Assembly (NCBI GenBank): GCA_947259175.1
Contig: CAMYKW010000005.1
Coordinates: 1 to 64,000, forward strand
Source of the DNA: an uncultured Gammaproteobacteria bacterium
GTDB lineage: Bacteria; Pseudomonadota; Gammaproteobacteria; Arenicellales; JAANXG01
Direction: 5' to 3'
Length of the DNA: 64,000 nt
The notes beneath the pieces were generated by a model. The model was given only the letters and a program-made list of their open reading frames with translations. It had not been told where the DNA came from and did not search any database. Each line of letters begins with the position of its first letter. Position 1 is the stretch's first letter. The position numbers were made by a program, and so were the translations under genes. Positions 1-8,578 of the stretch are shown piece by piece.

Positions 1-76
1 TGGTGGGCCGTGCAGGGATCGAACCTGCGACCACCTGATTAAAAGTCAGATGCTCTACCAACTGAGCTAACGGCCC
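1..76 (-). tRNA. tRNA-Lys (anticodon UUU)
   Basis: Read on the minus strand this is a full cloverleaf. The 7-bp acceptor stem GGGCCGT pairs with ACGGCCC, followed by A and an encoded CCA at the window edge. The D-arm contains AGTTGGTAGA, the anticodon loop is CTTTTAA (UUU, lysine) and the T-arm is GGTTCGATCC. It lies downstream of and co-directional with the queC and ABC genes, a common position for tRNA-Lys near queC in gammaproteobacteria. Confidence 0.97.
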
Positions 77-163
77 ATATTCGCGGCTGGGAGTCCGGAG
101 TCCGGCGAACGGTGTTCGGGACTCGAAGGGAGGCGGGATTATCCAAGGCCGCACCGGGGAGTG

Positions 164-1750
164 TCAAATGAGCAGCAGGTCGAGGGCGAACAGCAGCTCG
201 CTGACGGACACCGCGACGGTGGTGTAGATGATCGCCTGGGTGGTGTGCATGGCCACGGTTTCGGTGCTGGTTTTCGGCGCGAGGCCGAAACCGGTGATGA
301 AAAAGGTCAATAACACGCTGTAGATCAGGATCTTGTAGTGCAGGTAGCTCTCCCAGATCAGCGCCTGCGGGAAGCGCAGCAGATCGGCGGCGTTGCCGAT
401 GTCGAACAGGTACTCGGCGGTGGTGACGCTGCCGAGCCACATGCCGACGCCGAACACCCCGGCGGCGGCGAGATACGCGAGCCACAATGACAGGATCACC
501 GGCGCGCGCAGGTAGCGGTCCGGATTCACGCCCAGGCTGTTGAGCGCCTTGGTCTGCTTGCCGAGCACCAGCACTCCCAGCCAGCTGGTGATGATGCTGC
601 CGGATCGGGCTACGAACAGCACCGCGCCGATCGCCGGCAGCAGGTAGACGATATAGGAACCGTTGATGATCTTCAGTATCACCTTCGGCGTCAGCACGTA
701 CTTCAGAAAACCGCCCAGCGCGTTGTCGGTGAGCACCTTGACCACCGCGATGGTGGTCGCGCCGAGCATGCCGCCGACCAGAAGAAAAAACAAAGCGCCG
801 GTGATGAACGCGATGTAGAAGGTGCGGGCGAATACCCGCGCGTAGTCGCCGTAGGAGCGGGTGATCGGCAACACGCTGGTGACATAAGGGATGGTCGCCC
901 GCGCCAATTCCAGCGGCGCGAAGCTGCGCCGCCGCCTGCGCTTGACCGGTGTCACCGGCCGTTCCAGGTCCTGGTGCAGGTGGGCCTCCAGTTCGCCGCG
1001 ACGCACGTCGACGGCGGCGAGGTCCTCGATGTCCACCGGTTGCGGCCACGCGCTGACGGCGATCAGTTTGCCGGCGAATAATTCGTAGACGCGTTGCGCC
1101 ACCAGCGCCGCGAACCAGGGATTGTGGGTGACGATGACCACGCCGCATCCCTGTTCCTGCAGTCCGCGAATGGCGCGCGCCAGTTCGCGGATGTTGCCGG
1201 GGTCGAGACCGGTGTCCGGCTCGTCGCACAACAGCAGCCGCGGCCGGCGAATCAACGCGCGGGCGATGGCCACCCGGCGGCGCTCGCCGCCGCTCAAGTG
1301 GTTGACCGGCTGCGCGTGCAACGGCGTATCGATATTGAGGGACTTCAATAACGCGACGGGATCGGGGGACTTTGCTTTGGCTCCGAACCGCCGCACCAGG
1401 TGTAGATTGTCGATAACACTCAAGTGATCGAGCAGTGAGCCGTCCTGGGTGAGCAGTGCGGTGTGCTCGCGATCGAGGTTGATCGTGCCCTGCGCGGGAT
1501 GCCCGCGAGAATCGATGATCACATCGAGCAGCGTCGATTTACCCATCCCGCTGGCGCCGACGATGGCGACGCAGGCGCCGGCATGCACCTCAAGATCGAC
1601 GCCGTCCAGCAAAAGCGCGCCCGGCGCGCCGAAACGCAGGTCCTTCAACGCCAACAGCGTTTCGGGTGGGCTGTTCATATCAGGCTGGTGGGCGCCGGAA
1701 TCACGCTCCACCACCGCGGTGGAACCCGGCACGGTGTCAACGGCCGGCAA
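164..1750 (-). CDS. ABC transporter: MlaF-like ATPase fused to MlaE/YrbE-type permease
   Basis: One chain carries a complete ABC ATPase and then an MlaE-family permease. The ATPase shows Walker A GASGMGKST at residues 65-73, signature LSGGERRR near 152-159, Walker B LLLCDEP near 172 and an H-loop VTHN. The permease spans about residues 290-528 with four or five hydrophobic segments and the MlaE signature around VARSG, GKQTKALNSLG and NPDRYLRAPV. The family moves phospholipid or other hydrophobic ligands between membranes, normally as separate ATPase and permease proteins with MCE-domain partners. No MCE, MlaC or STAS gene is nearby. It begins 4 bp after yeeE, so the two probably share an operon. 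This start is TTG; an ATG at 1678 (residue 25) is an alternative, and neither has a good ribosome binding site. The substrate is unknown. Confidence 0.85.
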   Translation of the reverse strand: MPAVDTVPGSTAVVERDSGAHQPDMNSPPETLLALKDLRFGAPGALLLDGVDLEVHAGACVAIVGASGMGKSTLLDVIIDSRGHPAQGTINLDREHTALLTQDGSLLDHLSVIDNLHLVRRFGAKAKSPDPVALLKSLNIDTPLHAQPVNHLSGGERRRVAIARALIRRPRLLLCDEPDTGLDPGNIRELARAIRGLQEQGCGVVIVTHNPWFAALVAQRVYELFAGKLIAVSAWPQPVDIEDLAAVDVRRGELEAHLHQDLERPVTPVKRRRRRSFAPLELARATIPYVTSVLPITRSYGDYARVFARTFYIAFITGALFFLLVGGMLGATTIAVVKVLTDNALGGFLKYVLTPKVILKIINGSYIVYLLPAIGAVLFVARSGSIITSWLGVLVLGKQTKALNSLGVNPDRYLRAPVILSLWLAYLAAAGVFGVGMWLGSVTTAEYLFDIGNAADLLRFPQALIWESYLHYKILIYSVLLTFFITGFGLAPKTSTETVAMHTTQAIIYTTVAVSVSELLFALDLLLI

Positions 1751-1754
1751 GACT

Positions 1755-2894
1755 TCAAGCGGATTTCTGCGGCGCGGGCAGCAGTTTGAAGTCCACCAGG
1801 GTGTGGCGCAGGGACGGCAGGAAATTTTCGTCGAGCATGTAGTACTGCATCTTCAGCGTCGTCGCGCAACCGAGGATAATGGACACCAGAACCATCAACG
1901 ATCCGAGCGCCAGTGTCGACATGCCGGTGACGCCTTGTCCGATGGTGCAACCCATCGCCAGCACGCCGCCGAAACCCATCAGCACGCCCGCCACCATGTG
2001 ATTGATCATGTCGTCCTTGGAGGCGAAGGTCTCGATGCGGAAAGTGCCGGAGAAGATGGCGTACACGAACGAACCCAGTATCATGCCCAACACCACGGCG
2101 ACCCCGAACGAGATCGACGACCCGGTGAAGGTCATCAGGTAGTTCAGCGTGTCGCCGCTCGGTCCGATGAGGGTGATCGACTCCAGCCGCACCGGATCGA
2201 ACTCATCGTTGCCGACCACGCCGGTGACGATCCAACCCCCCACCACCAGCAAGCCGATGACGGACCCGGCGAGGATGTTGTCATGGCTGCCGCGGAATGT
2301 TTTGTCCCAGAACGCGTACAAGATCGGGCCGAAACCAAAGATGGTGGCCATGGTGCACATGCCGGCCTGCTCGGAAAAACCGGTAATCGATGCGAAGAAC
2401 GTGTTCATGCTCTGATCGGTGAATCCGCGTTGCGCGAGATCGATATTCGAGGGTTCGATGACCTCGAAACGAAACACCGCCAGCAGGCCGCGCATGGTCA
2501 TGTAGGCGGTGACCCCCATGATCAACAGCACCACCAGGGATTTGAGGTTGCCGCCGCCGACCCGCACCAGGGTACGCTGACCGCAGCCGGCGCCGAGGGT
2601 CATACCGATACCGAACAAAAAGCCCCCCAGGATGTAGGCCAGCCAGCCGAAGTTGGGCGTGAGGTACACCGAACGTCGAAGGTCGAACCAGTCTATGCCC
2701 CAGAGATATTGCGTGCCAAGCACGGCGATGCCCACCGCCAGCATCCAGGCGCGAAACCGCGTCCTGGATCCCATGTTGATCCAGTCGCTGATCGAACCCA
2801 TGATGCAAAAATGCGTCTTGTTGGCGACCGCGCCGAACACCATGGCGCCGAGGAATGCGAGCAAAGCAACGATATGAAAAGTTTCAAATTCCAT
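1755..2894 (-). CDS. YeeE/YedE family (DUF395) sulfur-compound transporter
   Basis: A polytopic inner-membrane protein of about 379 residues with roughly nine to ten hydrophobic segments. It has two YeeE/YedE half-domain signatures with conserved cysteines: GAGCGQRT near residue 104 and MGCTIGQGVTG near 316. Family members such as TsuA import thiosulfate, and the cysteines are thought to pass the substrate, so sulfur import is the likely role. The ATG at 2894 starts MEFETFHIV and is preferred over a TTG one codon upstream. The fused ABC transporter follows 4 bp after the stop. The exact sulfur species cannot be read from sequence. Confidence 0.88.
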   Translation of the reverse strand: MEFETFHIVALLAFLGAMVFGAVANKTHFCIMGSISDWINMGSRTRFRAWMLAVGIAVLGTQYLWGIDWFDLRRSVYLTPNFGWLAYILGGFLFGIGMTLGAGCGQRTLVRVGGGNLKSLVVLLIMGVTAYMTMRGLLAVFRFEVIEPSNIDLAQRGFTDQSMNTFFASITGFSEQAGMCTMATIFGFGPILYAFWDKTFRGSHDNILAGSVIGLLVVGGWIVTGVVGNDEFDPVRLESITLIGPSGDTLNYLMTFTGSSISFGVAVVLGMILGSFVYAIFSGTFRIETFASKDDMINHMVAGVLMGFGGVLAMGCTIGQGVTGMSTLALGSLMVLVSIILGCATTLKMQYYMLDENFLPSLRHTLVDFKLLPAPQKSA

Positions 2895-3047
2895 CAAGGC
2901 AGTATCCCAGCATCAGACCGAACCCACCCCGTACCGGACCCGGCCGGGCGTAAAAACCGCGAGAAAAGCAGGGACGTTATGATAGTGAGTTCGGTCCGGT
3001 TTGTTAATTAGATCCTTGTATGGGCGTATAACTTTTAATGTATGCCC

Positions 3048-3743
3048 TTACCGGGTTGCGCCAACCACCAGCGGGTCGCGCAAACCCGCTTCGGCAAAGC
3101 CCTTGGCCCGCAGCCGGCAGGCATCGCACACGCCGCAGGGCTCGCCTTCCCCTTTCGGTTGGTAACACGACAGGGTCAACGCGTAATCCACCCCAAGCCG
3201 CACCCCTTGCTGGATGATCTGCGCCTTGCGCATGTGGATCAACGGCGCGTGGATGCTCAGCCCGCCTTGTTCCACCCCGATCCGGGTGGCGAGATTGGCC
3301 AGTTTTTCAAACGCCGCCACATACTCCGGGCGGCAGTCGGGATATCCGGAGTAATCCACCGCATTGGCGCCGATAAAGATGTCCAGTGCGCCCAGCGCCT
3401 CTGCCCAGGACAGCGCGACGGCGAGAAACACGGTGTTGCGCGCCGGCACGTAGGTCACGGGAATACCCGCTGTTGGTTGCTCGGGCACCGGCGCCCGCGG
3501 ATCGGTCAACGCCGAACCGCCGAACTGGGCAAGATCCAGCGACACGCTGCGGTGTTCGACCACGCCCGCGGTGCGCGCCACCCGCCGCGCCGCCGCCAGC
3601 TCCTGCCGGTGGCGCTGCCCGTAATCCACGGTCAGCGCGTAGCAGCCGAACCCCCGCTCGGCGGCGATGGCCAGCACCGTGGCCGAATCCAGACCGCCGG
3701 ACACCAGCACCACCGCGGGCCTGCGATCAGCGGCCGCGCTCAT
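3048..3743 (-). CDS. queC: 7-cyano-7-deazaguanine (preQ0) synthase QueC
   Basis: QueC uses ATP and ammonia to convert 7-carboxy-7-deazaguanine to preQ0 in queuosine biosynthesis. The 231-residue protein has the PP-loop SGGLDS at residues 15-20. Near the C-terminus (about 193-210) it has the four-cysteine zinc site, with C-x9-C-x2-C-x2-C spacing around LSCYQP and CGVCDAC. It starts at ATG 3743, inside the end of queE (17-bp overlap), so translation is probably coupled. Length is normal for the family. Confidence 0.96.
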   Translation of the reverse strand: MSAAADRRPAVVLVSGGLDSATVLAIAAERGFGCYALTVDYGQRHRQELAAARRVARTAGVVEHRSVSLDLAQFGGSALTDPRAPVPEQPTAGIPVTYVPARNTVFLAVALSWAEALGALDIFIGANAVDYSGYPDCRPEYVAAFEKLANLATRIGVEQGGLSIHAPLIHMRKAQIIQQGVRLGVDYALTLSCYQPKGEGEPCGVCDACRLRAKGFAEAGLRDPLVVGATR

Positions 3744-4392
3744 CGCCCCACAGGTATTTATGCAATTGGATCTGCAGGCGCACCGGCAGCCGGTCGGCGA
3801 GAATCCAATCCGCGAGTTCGGTGGCGTTCATGTGTTCGTGCTCCGGGGAGAACAGGATTTCGCAGGCGCTGTCGCGCAGCAGCGCGCCGATTTTCTCGCA
3901 CGCCCACTCGTAGTCGGTGCGGTTGCAGATCACGAACTTCACCTGATCCTTGGCTGTGAGTCCGGCGAGGTCCTGATAGCGGTTGTTCGCCTCCTCGCCC
4001 GAGCCGGGGGTCTTGACGTCCACCACCAGCGACACGCGCGGGTCGACCCCGGTTGGGTCCATCGCGCCGCTGGTCTCCAGCGACACCGCGTAGCCGGCGT
4101 CGCACAAGGCCGACAACAACGCCGGGCAGGCCGGCTGCGCCAACGGCTCGCCGCCGGTGACGGTGACGTAACGCGGCGTAAACTCAGCCACCTGGGCGAG
4201 GATGTCGGCTACCGTCATCCAGCGGCCGCCTTGAAAGGCGTAGCGCGTGTCGCAGTAACCGCAACGCAACGGGCAACCGGTGAGGCGCACGAAGGCCGTG
4301 GGCCAGCCCACGGTGCGCGCCTCGCCTTGCAGCGAGTAGAAGACTTCGGTAATCCGAAGGCGCTCGGAGACGGCGCTTGTCGATTGATCCAC
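3727..4392 (-). CDS. queE: 7-carboxy-7-deazaguanine synthase QueE (radical SAM)
   Basis: This enzyme rearranges 6-carboxy-tetrahydropterin to 7-carboxy-7-deazaguanine, one step before QueC. The radical SAM cluster motif CPLRCGYC has cysteines at 40, 44 and 47. The substrate-side motif FYSLQGE lies at 18-24, and the SAM-contact TGGEPLAQ sits near 99. The start is GTG at 4392, 50 bp downstream of cpoB. The genes that make the upstream pterin substrate (queD, folE) are not in the window. Confidence 0.95.
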   Translation of the reverse strand: MDQSTSAVSERLRITEVFYSLQGEARTVGWPTAFVRLTGCPLRCGYCDTRYAFQGGRWMTVADILAQVAEFTPRYVTVTGGEPLAQPACPALLSALCDAGYAVSLETSGAMDPTGVDPRVSLVVDVKTPGSGEEANNRYQDLAGLTAKDQVKFVICNRTDYEWACEKIGALLRDSACEILFSPEHEHMNATELADWILADRLPVRLQIQLHKYLWGDERGR

Positions 4393-4442
4393 GGTCGGCG
4401 TGCAGTGCGGAACGATCAGCCCGCATCGGCGGCCGGCTGGGC

Positions 4443-5402
4443 CTAGCCGCCTTCGCGCTCGATACGCTTGAGCCGGGTTTGCGCGGAGATCGCCACCCGG
4501 CTGCCCGGATAGCGGGTCACCACCTCGTTGAGGGTCACGCGCGCCTGCTCCTTGGCGCCGACCTCGTATTGGATATATCCCACCTTCAACAACGCCTCGG
4601 GCGCCCGCGGGCTGTCCGGATAGCGGATCACCAGGTTGCGGAAACCATTGAGCGCCGATTGAAAATCACGTGTCACGTACTGGGCCTCGGCAATCCAGTA
4701 ATGGGCATCATCCGCCAGCGCGCCGTTCGGATAGCTGGCCAGCAGATCCTTGAACGCCTGGATCGCTTCCGCGTAGCGGCTCTGCTTGAGCTTGTCGAAG
4801 GCCTGGTCGTACCCGGACTGCTCATCCGCGACGGCCAGCCGCGGCGCTTGCGGAACCTGTGCCGGCGCGGTCGCCGTGGGCTGCTGCCCCGGGGTCTGCG
4901 GCTGTGCCCCCGCGGCCTGCGGCCGCGTGCGCCACGGCTCCACGGTCGCCGTTGATGGACGCTGCACGCCGCGCTCCGTTCCAGCCGCCGGTTGCTGGGT
5001 GGCGCCGGCCATGGTCGGCGCGCCGCCTGGCGTATCCTGCGGCGTGGCGATGGGCGGATAAGCGGTCTGGCCGGTCACCGGCGGCGCGCCGGCCGGTCCC
5101 GCCGGCATCGAGCCGCGCTCCCGGGCGCGCAGCCGAAAGTCGAGATCGTCATACAACTCGCGCTGCCGGCGTTTCATGTCTTCCATGTCCTTGCGCTGCA
5201 ATTCGATTGCATTGCGCAGCCGCGCGAGCTCCACACCCATGGCCTCCAACTCCACCAAGGCACGCACGAAATCCGGTTGCGGTTTGTCCGCGGCCGGGGT
5301 GGCGGATTGGGCCGGCGCCGCGGGCGGCGTGGACTGGCAGCCCGCGACCGCACCGAGCAGCACAGACAGCGTCACCAGTAGCAGAAGTTTGCTTTTTTGC
5401 AC
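4443..5402 (-). CDS. cpoB: Tol-Pal system protein CpoB (YbgF)
   Basis: CpoB links Tol-Pal outer-membrane constriction to PBP1B activity at the division site. The 319-residue protein has an N-terminal export signal, a trimerising coiled coil at about 55-95, a Pro/Ala/Gln-rich linker at about 96-190, and three TPR units at about 195-315. Unlike textbook CpoB, which is soluble, the signal ends in VAG-C (Cys22), a good lipobox with Gln at +2. It may therefore be an outer-membrane lipoprotein; that is inference. It is the last gene of the tol-pal run, 4 bp after pal, with a GTG start. Confidence 0.92.
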   Translation of the reverse strand: MQKSKLLLLVTLSVLLGAVAGCQSTPPAAPAQSATPAADKPQPDFVRALVELEAMGVELARLRNAIELQRKDMEDMKRRQRELYDDLDFRLRARERGSMPAGPAGAPPVTGQTAYPPIATPQDTPGGAPTMAGATQQPAAGTERGVQRPSTATVEPWRTRPQAAGAQPQTPGQQPTATAPAQVPQAPRLAVADEQSGYDQAFDKLKQSRYAEAIQAFKDLLASYPNGALADDAHYWIAEAQYVTRDFQSALNGFRNLVIRYPDSPRAPEALLKVGYIQYEVGAKEQARVTLNEVVTRYPGSRVAISAQTRLKRIEREGG

Positions 5403-5406
5403 GAAC

Positions 5407-5931
5407 TCAGTTTCCGTAAAGAATTTCCACCCGGCGGTTCAGCCGCCACGCCGACTCGTCATGACCCATCGACTCCGGGCGCTCTTCGCCATAGGATATG
5501 TTCTGGACGCGGTTGCCGGCAACACCGAGCACGCCCATGAAATTCGACACCGCCCGCGCGCGCCGCTCCCCCAGCGCCAGGTTGTATTCCCGCGTGCCGC
5601 GCTCGTCCGCGTGGCCTTCCAGCACCAGGGTTACGCCGGGATTGTTCACCAGGTAGTTGGCGTGCGCCTCCACCAGCGCCCGGGACTCGTCGTCCAGGGT
5701 CGAACTGTCGAACTCGAAATAAACCTTGCGGCGGCCGAGCAGGTCCGCGCCCTCTCCTCCGGCGCCGATCGGACGGCCGTAGGCGTCAACACCGGTGTCG
5801 GCGCCCGCGGCACTGACCCCGCGATCTTCGACTGAGGCTCCCGCACCATCTTTTACGCCCTTTTTGCCGCCGCACGCGGCAAGGGTCGCACTCATCAAAA
5901 TAACACCTACATAAAAGAAGGGCTTACGCAT
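5407..5931 (-). CDS. pal: Peptidoglycan-associated lipoprotein Pal
   Basis: An outer-membrane lipoprotein of 174 residues with a lipobox ending at Cys20 (TLAAC). A Gly/Ala-rich tether runs to about residue 65. The C-terminal OmpA-like domain (about 68-174) binds diaminopimelate in peptidoglycan and carries FEFDSS, GHADERGTREYN and RRAR. It pairs with TolB to anchor the outer membrane during division. ATG 5931 is preceded by a clear ribosome binding site (GAGGAG, about 7 bases upstream). It sits 13 bp after tolB. Confidence 0.97.
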   Translation of the reverse strand: MRKPFFYVGVILMSATLAACGGKKGVKDGAGASVEDRGVSAAGADTGVDAYGRPIGAGGEGADLLGRRKVYFEFDSSTLDDESRALVEAHANYLVNNPGVTLVLEGHADERGTREYNLALGERRARAVSNFMGVLGVAGNRVQNISYGEERPESMGHDESAWRLNRRVEILYGN

Positions 5932-5944
5932 CTCAATCTCCTCG

Positions 5945-7249
5945 CTACAGTTTACGATTATAAGGTGACCAGGCAGGTTCGCGAACGTCCCCCTGCTGGA
6001 ATTTCAAGATTTGTTTCACGCGGCCGTCCGACGACACCGCGGCCAGCACCCCCCGCCCGCCCTGGCGGGTGGCGTACAGGATCATGCCGCCATTCGGCGA
6101 AAACGTGGGCGACTCGTCCAGGGTGCTGTTGGTGAGCACCAACAGGCCCTTGCTGTCCAGCTCCAATACGCCCACATGGTAACCAGTGTTGTGCCGCGTC
6201 ACCAAGGTCAGGCGCTTGCCGTCGCTCGAATACGACGCGCGCAGGTTCTCGCTGCCCTCAAAGGTCAGGCGTTCCACCTTGCCGCCGTCCGCGCGCATGC
6301 GGTAGATCTGCGGGCGGCCGCCGCGCGACGATGTAAATACGATGTGGCGGCCATCGGGAGACCACGCGGGCTCGGTATCGATGGCGTGGTGGTTGGTCAG
6401 GCGGCGCAGCTTCCGCGTGGCCAGATTATAGGTATAGACTTCGGCGTTGCCGTCGCGGCTCAGCACCAGCGCCAGGGTGCTGCCGTCCGGCGACCACGCC
6501 GGGGCGCTGTTGGAGCCCGGAAAGCCGGCAACCTTGTCGCGCCCCCCGTCGCGCAGTCGCTGTACGTACACCATCGGGCGGCGGTTTTCGAACGAGACAT
6601 AGGCAAGCCTGGCGCCGTCCGGCGACCACGCCGGGGAGATGATCGGCTCCCGGGACTCCAGGATCGTCTTGGCGCCGTAACCGTCGGAATCCGCGACACG
6701 CAACAGATAACGCGGGCGGCGGCCGGCGCCCTCCACGGTCACGTAGGCGATGCGCGTATCGAAAGCGCCCTTTTCCCCGGTGAGTTTGTGATAGATGATG
6801 TCGCTGATCTGGTGTGCGAGCTTGCGCATCTGACCGCCGGCCACCACGTAGCTGAATCCGCTGAGCTGCTTGGCCTTGAATACGTCGAACAGACGGAACT
6901 CCACGCGGAACTGATTCGGCCCCAGCCGCTGCATGCGGCCCACCACCAGCGCCTCGGCCTTGATCAGGCGCCACTCCTTGAATTTCACCTGAGTATGGTC
7001 GTGGGGCTTGCTCAGAAAATCCCGGTGGGGAATGGTGTCGAAGCGACCGCTGCGGTACAGATCCGCCTCGATGATGTCGCTGATCATCTGCGGCGGGGGT
7101 GTCGATTCCCGCCATTCGAAGGGCACCACCGCTATCGGCACCCCGGCTTCCACCCCCTGGGTGATTTCGATCTCCAATACCGCGTGGGCGCCGGGCACCC
7201 ACAGCCAACCCACGGTTACACACACCAATAAACGCAAAATTTTACTCAT
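5945..7249 (-). CDS. tolB: Tol-Pal periplasmic beta-propeller protein TolB
   Basis: A 434-residue periplasmic protein with a signal peptide ending around GAHA (about residue 23). It has an N-terminal TolB domain and a six-bladed WD40-like propeller with recurring SPDG/PAWSPDG motifs. TolB relays the TolA signal to Pal. The ATG at 7249 overlaps the tolA stop by 4 bp, indicating coupling. Length matches the family. Confidence 0.97.
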   Translation of the reverse strand: MSKILRLLVCVTVGWLWVPGAHAVLEIEITQGVEAGVPIAVVPFEWRESTPPPQMISDIIEADLYRSGRFDTIPHRDFLSKPHDHTQVKFKEWRLIKAEALVVGRMQRLGPNQFRVEFRLFDVFKAKQLSGFSYVVAGGQMRKLAHQISDIIYHKLTGEKGAFDTRIAYVTVEGAGRRPRYLLRVADSDGYGAKTILESREPIISPAWSPDGARLAYVSFENRRPMVYVQRLRDGGRDKVAGFPGSNSAPAWSPDGSTLALVLSRDGNAEVYTYNLATRKLRRLTNHHAIDTEPAWSPDGRHIVFTSSRGGRPQIYRMRADGGKVERLTFEGSENLRASYSSDGKRLTLVTRHNTGYHVGVLELDSKGLLVLTNSTLDESPTFSPNGGMILYATRQGGRGVLAAVSSDGRVKQILKFQQGDVREPAWSPYNRKL

Positions 7250-8157
7250 CGCAACGAAATCAGTTTCTCATCAGGATCAAAGTTGAATTGAATATCTCGG
7301 AATTTTTCATTGACGCCCCGTTCGCGGGGAATCGGCAGCGGCGACGCCTTCAATACCGCGTTCTCCACCGAGCGGTCAAATACCGGATTGCCGCTGCTGC
7401 GCACCACCTTGGCCGATATCACCTCGCCGCTCGGCGTCAGGCGCACGCGGACCCCGGCGTTAAGGCCCTTCGAACCCGACGGCCGGGTCCAGTTACGGTC
7501 CACCTTCTGCTGAATGATCGGGATGTAACGATTGCGCGCGGCGTCGACCGCCTGCGCCAGCCGGCGCGCCCGGGCCTCCGCCTCCAACTGCGCCTTGAGT
7601 TGCGCCTTGCGCCGCGCTTGCTGCTCGCGTTTCTTTTTCTCCGCCAGTTGCCGCCGCCGTTTCTCTTCGGCCTTGCGCTTCTCGGCCTTGCGCTTCTCGG
7701 CCTCGCGCTGTTTGCGCTGTTTCTCCGCTTTGGCCTTGGCGCTTCGCTGCGCCTCCTTCTTCGCCTTGGCGAGCCGCAGTTGTTCCTGCTTGCGTTTTGT
7801 TGCCAACGCCTTGGCCTTCTTTTCCTCTTGTTGCTTTTTCTTCTTCAGGTCGGCGAGGTGCTTTTTTTCCTGCTCCTGCTTTTTCAACAGATCCGCGAGG
7901 CGCTGCTTCGCCTGCAACTCCTGCTGCTTTTTCTTGTCTTCCCTGGCCTTGAGACGATCCATCTGCTGTTTGACTTCCGACTCGTCGATCATCGTCGCCT
8001 TCACCGGCTGCACCTGCGGCTTCGCGGCGCCGGTCTTGAAGCTCGACGGGCTCCAATCGAAACTGACGAACAACAGCGCGACCACCCCCGCATGGATGGC
8101 GATGGCATACACCAGTGACTTGGTGTTGACGAAATACTTCTTCAATCGTGTCGCCAT
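7246..8157 (-). CDS. tolA: TolA, envelope-spanning energy-transducing protein
   Basis: TolA uses proton-motive force harvested by TolQR to reach across the periplasm. The 303-residue protein has one N-terminal transmembrane helix (about 13-33) and a long Lys/Ala/Gln/Glu-rich coiled coil (about 64-205). The globular C-terminal TolA/TonB-like domain is at about 207-303. The low-complexity coiled coil explains the long spurious reading frames on the opposite strand here. It is 8 bp from tolR and overlaps tolB by 4 bp. Confidence 0.95.
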   Translation of the reverse strand: MATRLKKYFVNTKSLVYAIAIHAGVVALLFVSFDWSPSSFKTGAAKPQVQPVKATMIDESEVKQQMDRLKAREDKKKQQELQAKQRLADLLKKQEQEKKHLADLKKKKQQEEKKAKALATKRKQEQLRLAKAKKEAQRSAKAKAEKQRKQREAEKRKAEKRKAEEKRRRQLAEKKKREQQARRKAQLKAQLEAEARARRLAQAVDAARNRYIPIIQQKVDRNWTRPSGSKGLNAGVRVRLTPSGEVISAKVVRSSGNPVFDRSVENAVLKASPLPIPRERGVNEKFRDIQFNFDPDEKLISLR

Positions 8158-8165
8158 GTTTCCAG

Positions 8166-8576
8166 TCAGCTATCGGGATCGGTAATCAGGCCTACACTGT
8201 CCACGCCGCCTTGCTGCAGCAATACCATCGCGTTGACCACCAGTTGATAAGCGGCGTCTTTGTCGCCCCGCACCATGAATTGCGCCTTCGGATTGCGCCG
8301 CAGCACCGCCTGCGCGTAGGGCCGGATCTGATCGGCCGGTTTCTCTTCGTTGTCGATGTAGAATTTACCTTCCTTATCCACCGTCACCACCACCGGTTCG
8401 ATCTCCGCGGCGTCCATGGTTCTGGCATCCGCCTGCGGTAGATCGACCTTGACACCCTCGGTCAGCAATGGCGCCGTGATCATGAAGATCACCAATAGTA
8501 CCAGCATCACATCGATATACGGCACCACATTGATTTCCGCCATTAACTTTTTACGATGTTTTTTATATGTGGTCAC
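8166..8576 (-). CDS. tolR: TolR, ExbD-family proton-channel subunit
   Basis: A 136-residue inner-membrane protein of the TolQRA motor. One transmembrane helix (about 20-42) follows INVVPYIDVMLVLLVIFM and includes the conserved Asp that relays protons. The periplasmic domain dimerises. The GTG start at 8576 lies 2 bp after the tolQ stop. An internal ATG at 8543 would cut off the basic N-terminus that the family normally has. Confidence 0.95.
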   Translation of the reverse strand: MTTYKKHRKKLMAEINVVPYIDVMLVLLVIFMITAPLLTEGVKVDLPQADARTMDAAEIEPVVVTVDKEGKFYIDNEEKPADQIRPYAQAVLRRNPKAQFMVRGDKDAAYQLVVNAMVLLQQGGVDSVGLITDPDS

Positions 8577-8578
8577 GG

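Noticed and set aside
1449..3011. 520-codon open frame on the plus strand
   Set aside because: It is antisense to yeeE and the ABC gene; the His/Arg/Gln-rich translation has no family features.
3024..3049. Imperfect inverted repeat GGGCGTA/TATGCCC between yeeE and queC
   Set aside because: Only 6 of 7 positions pair, the loop is long and there is no T-run; too weak to call.
7288..8185. Leu/Arg-rich plus-strand frames opposite tolA
   Set aside because: The tolA Lys/Ala/Glu coiled coil gives low-complexity open frames on the other strand; these are not genes.
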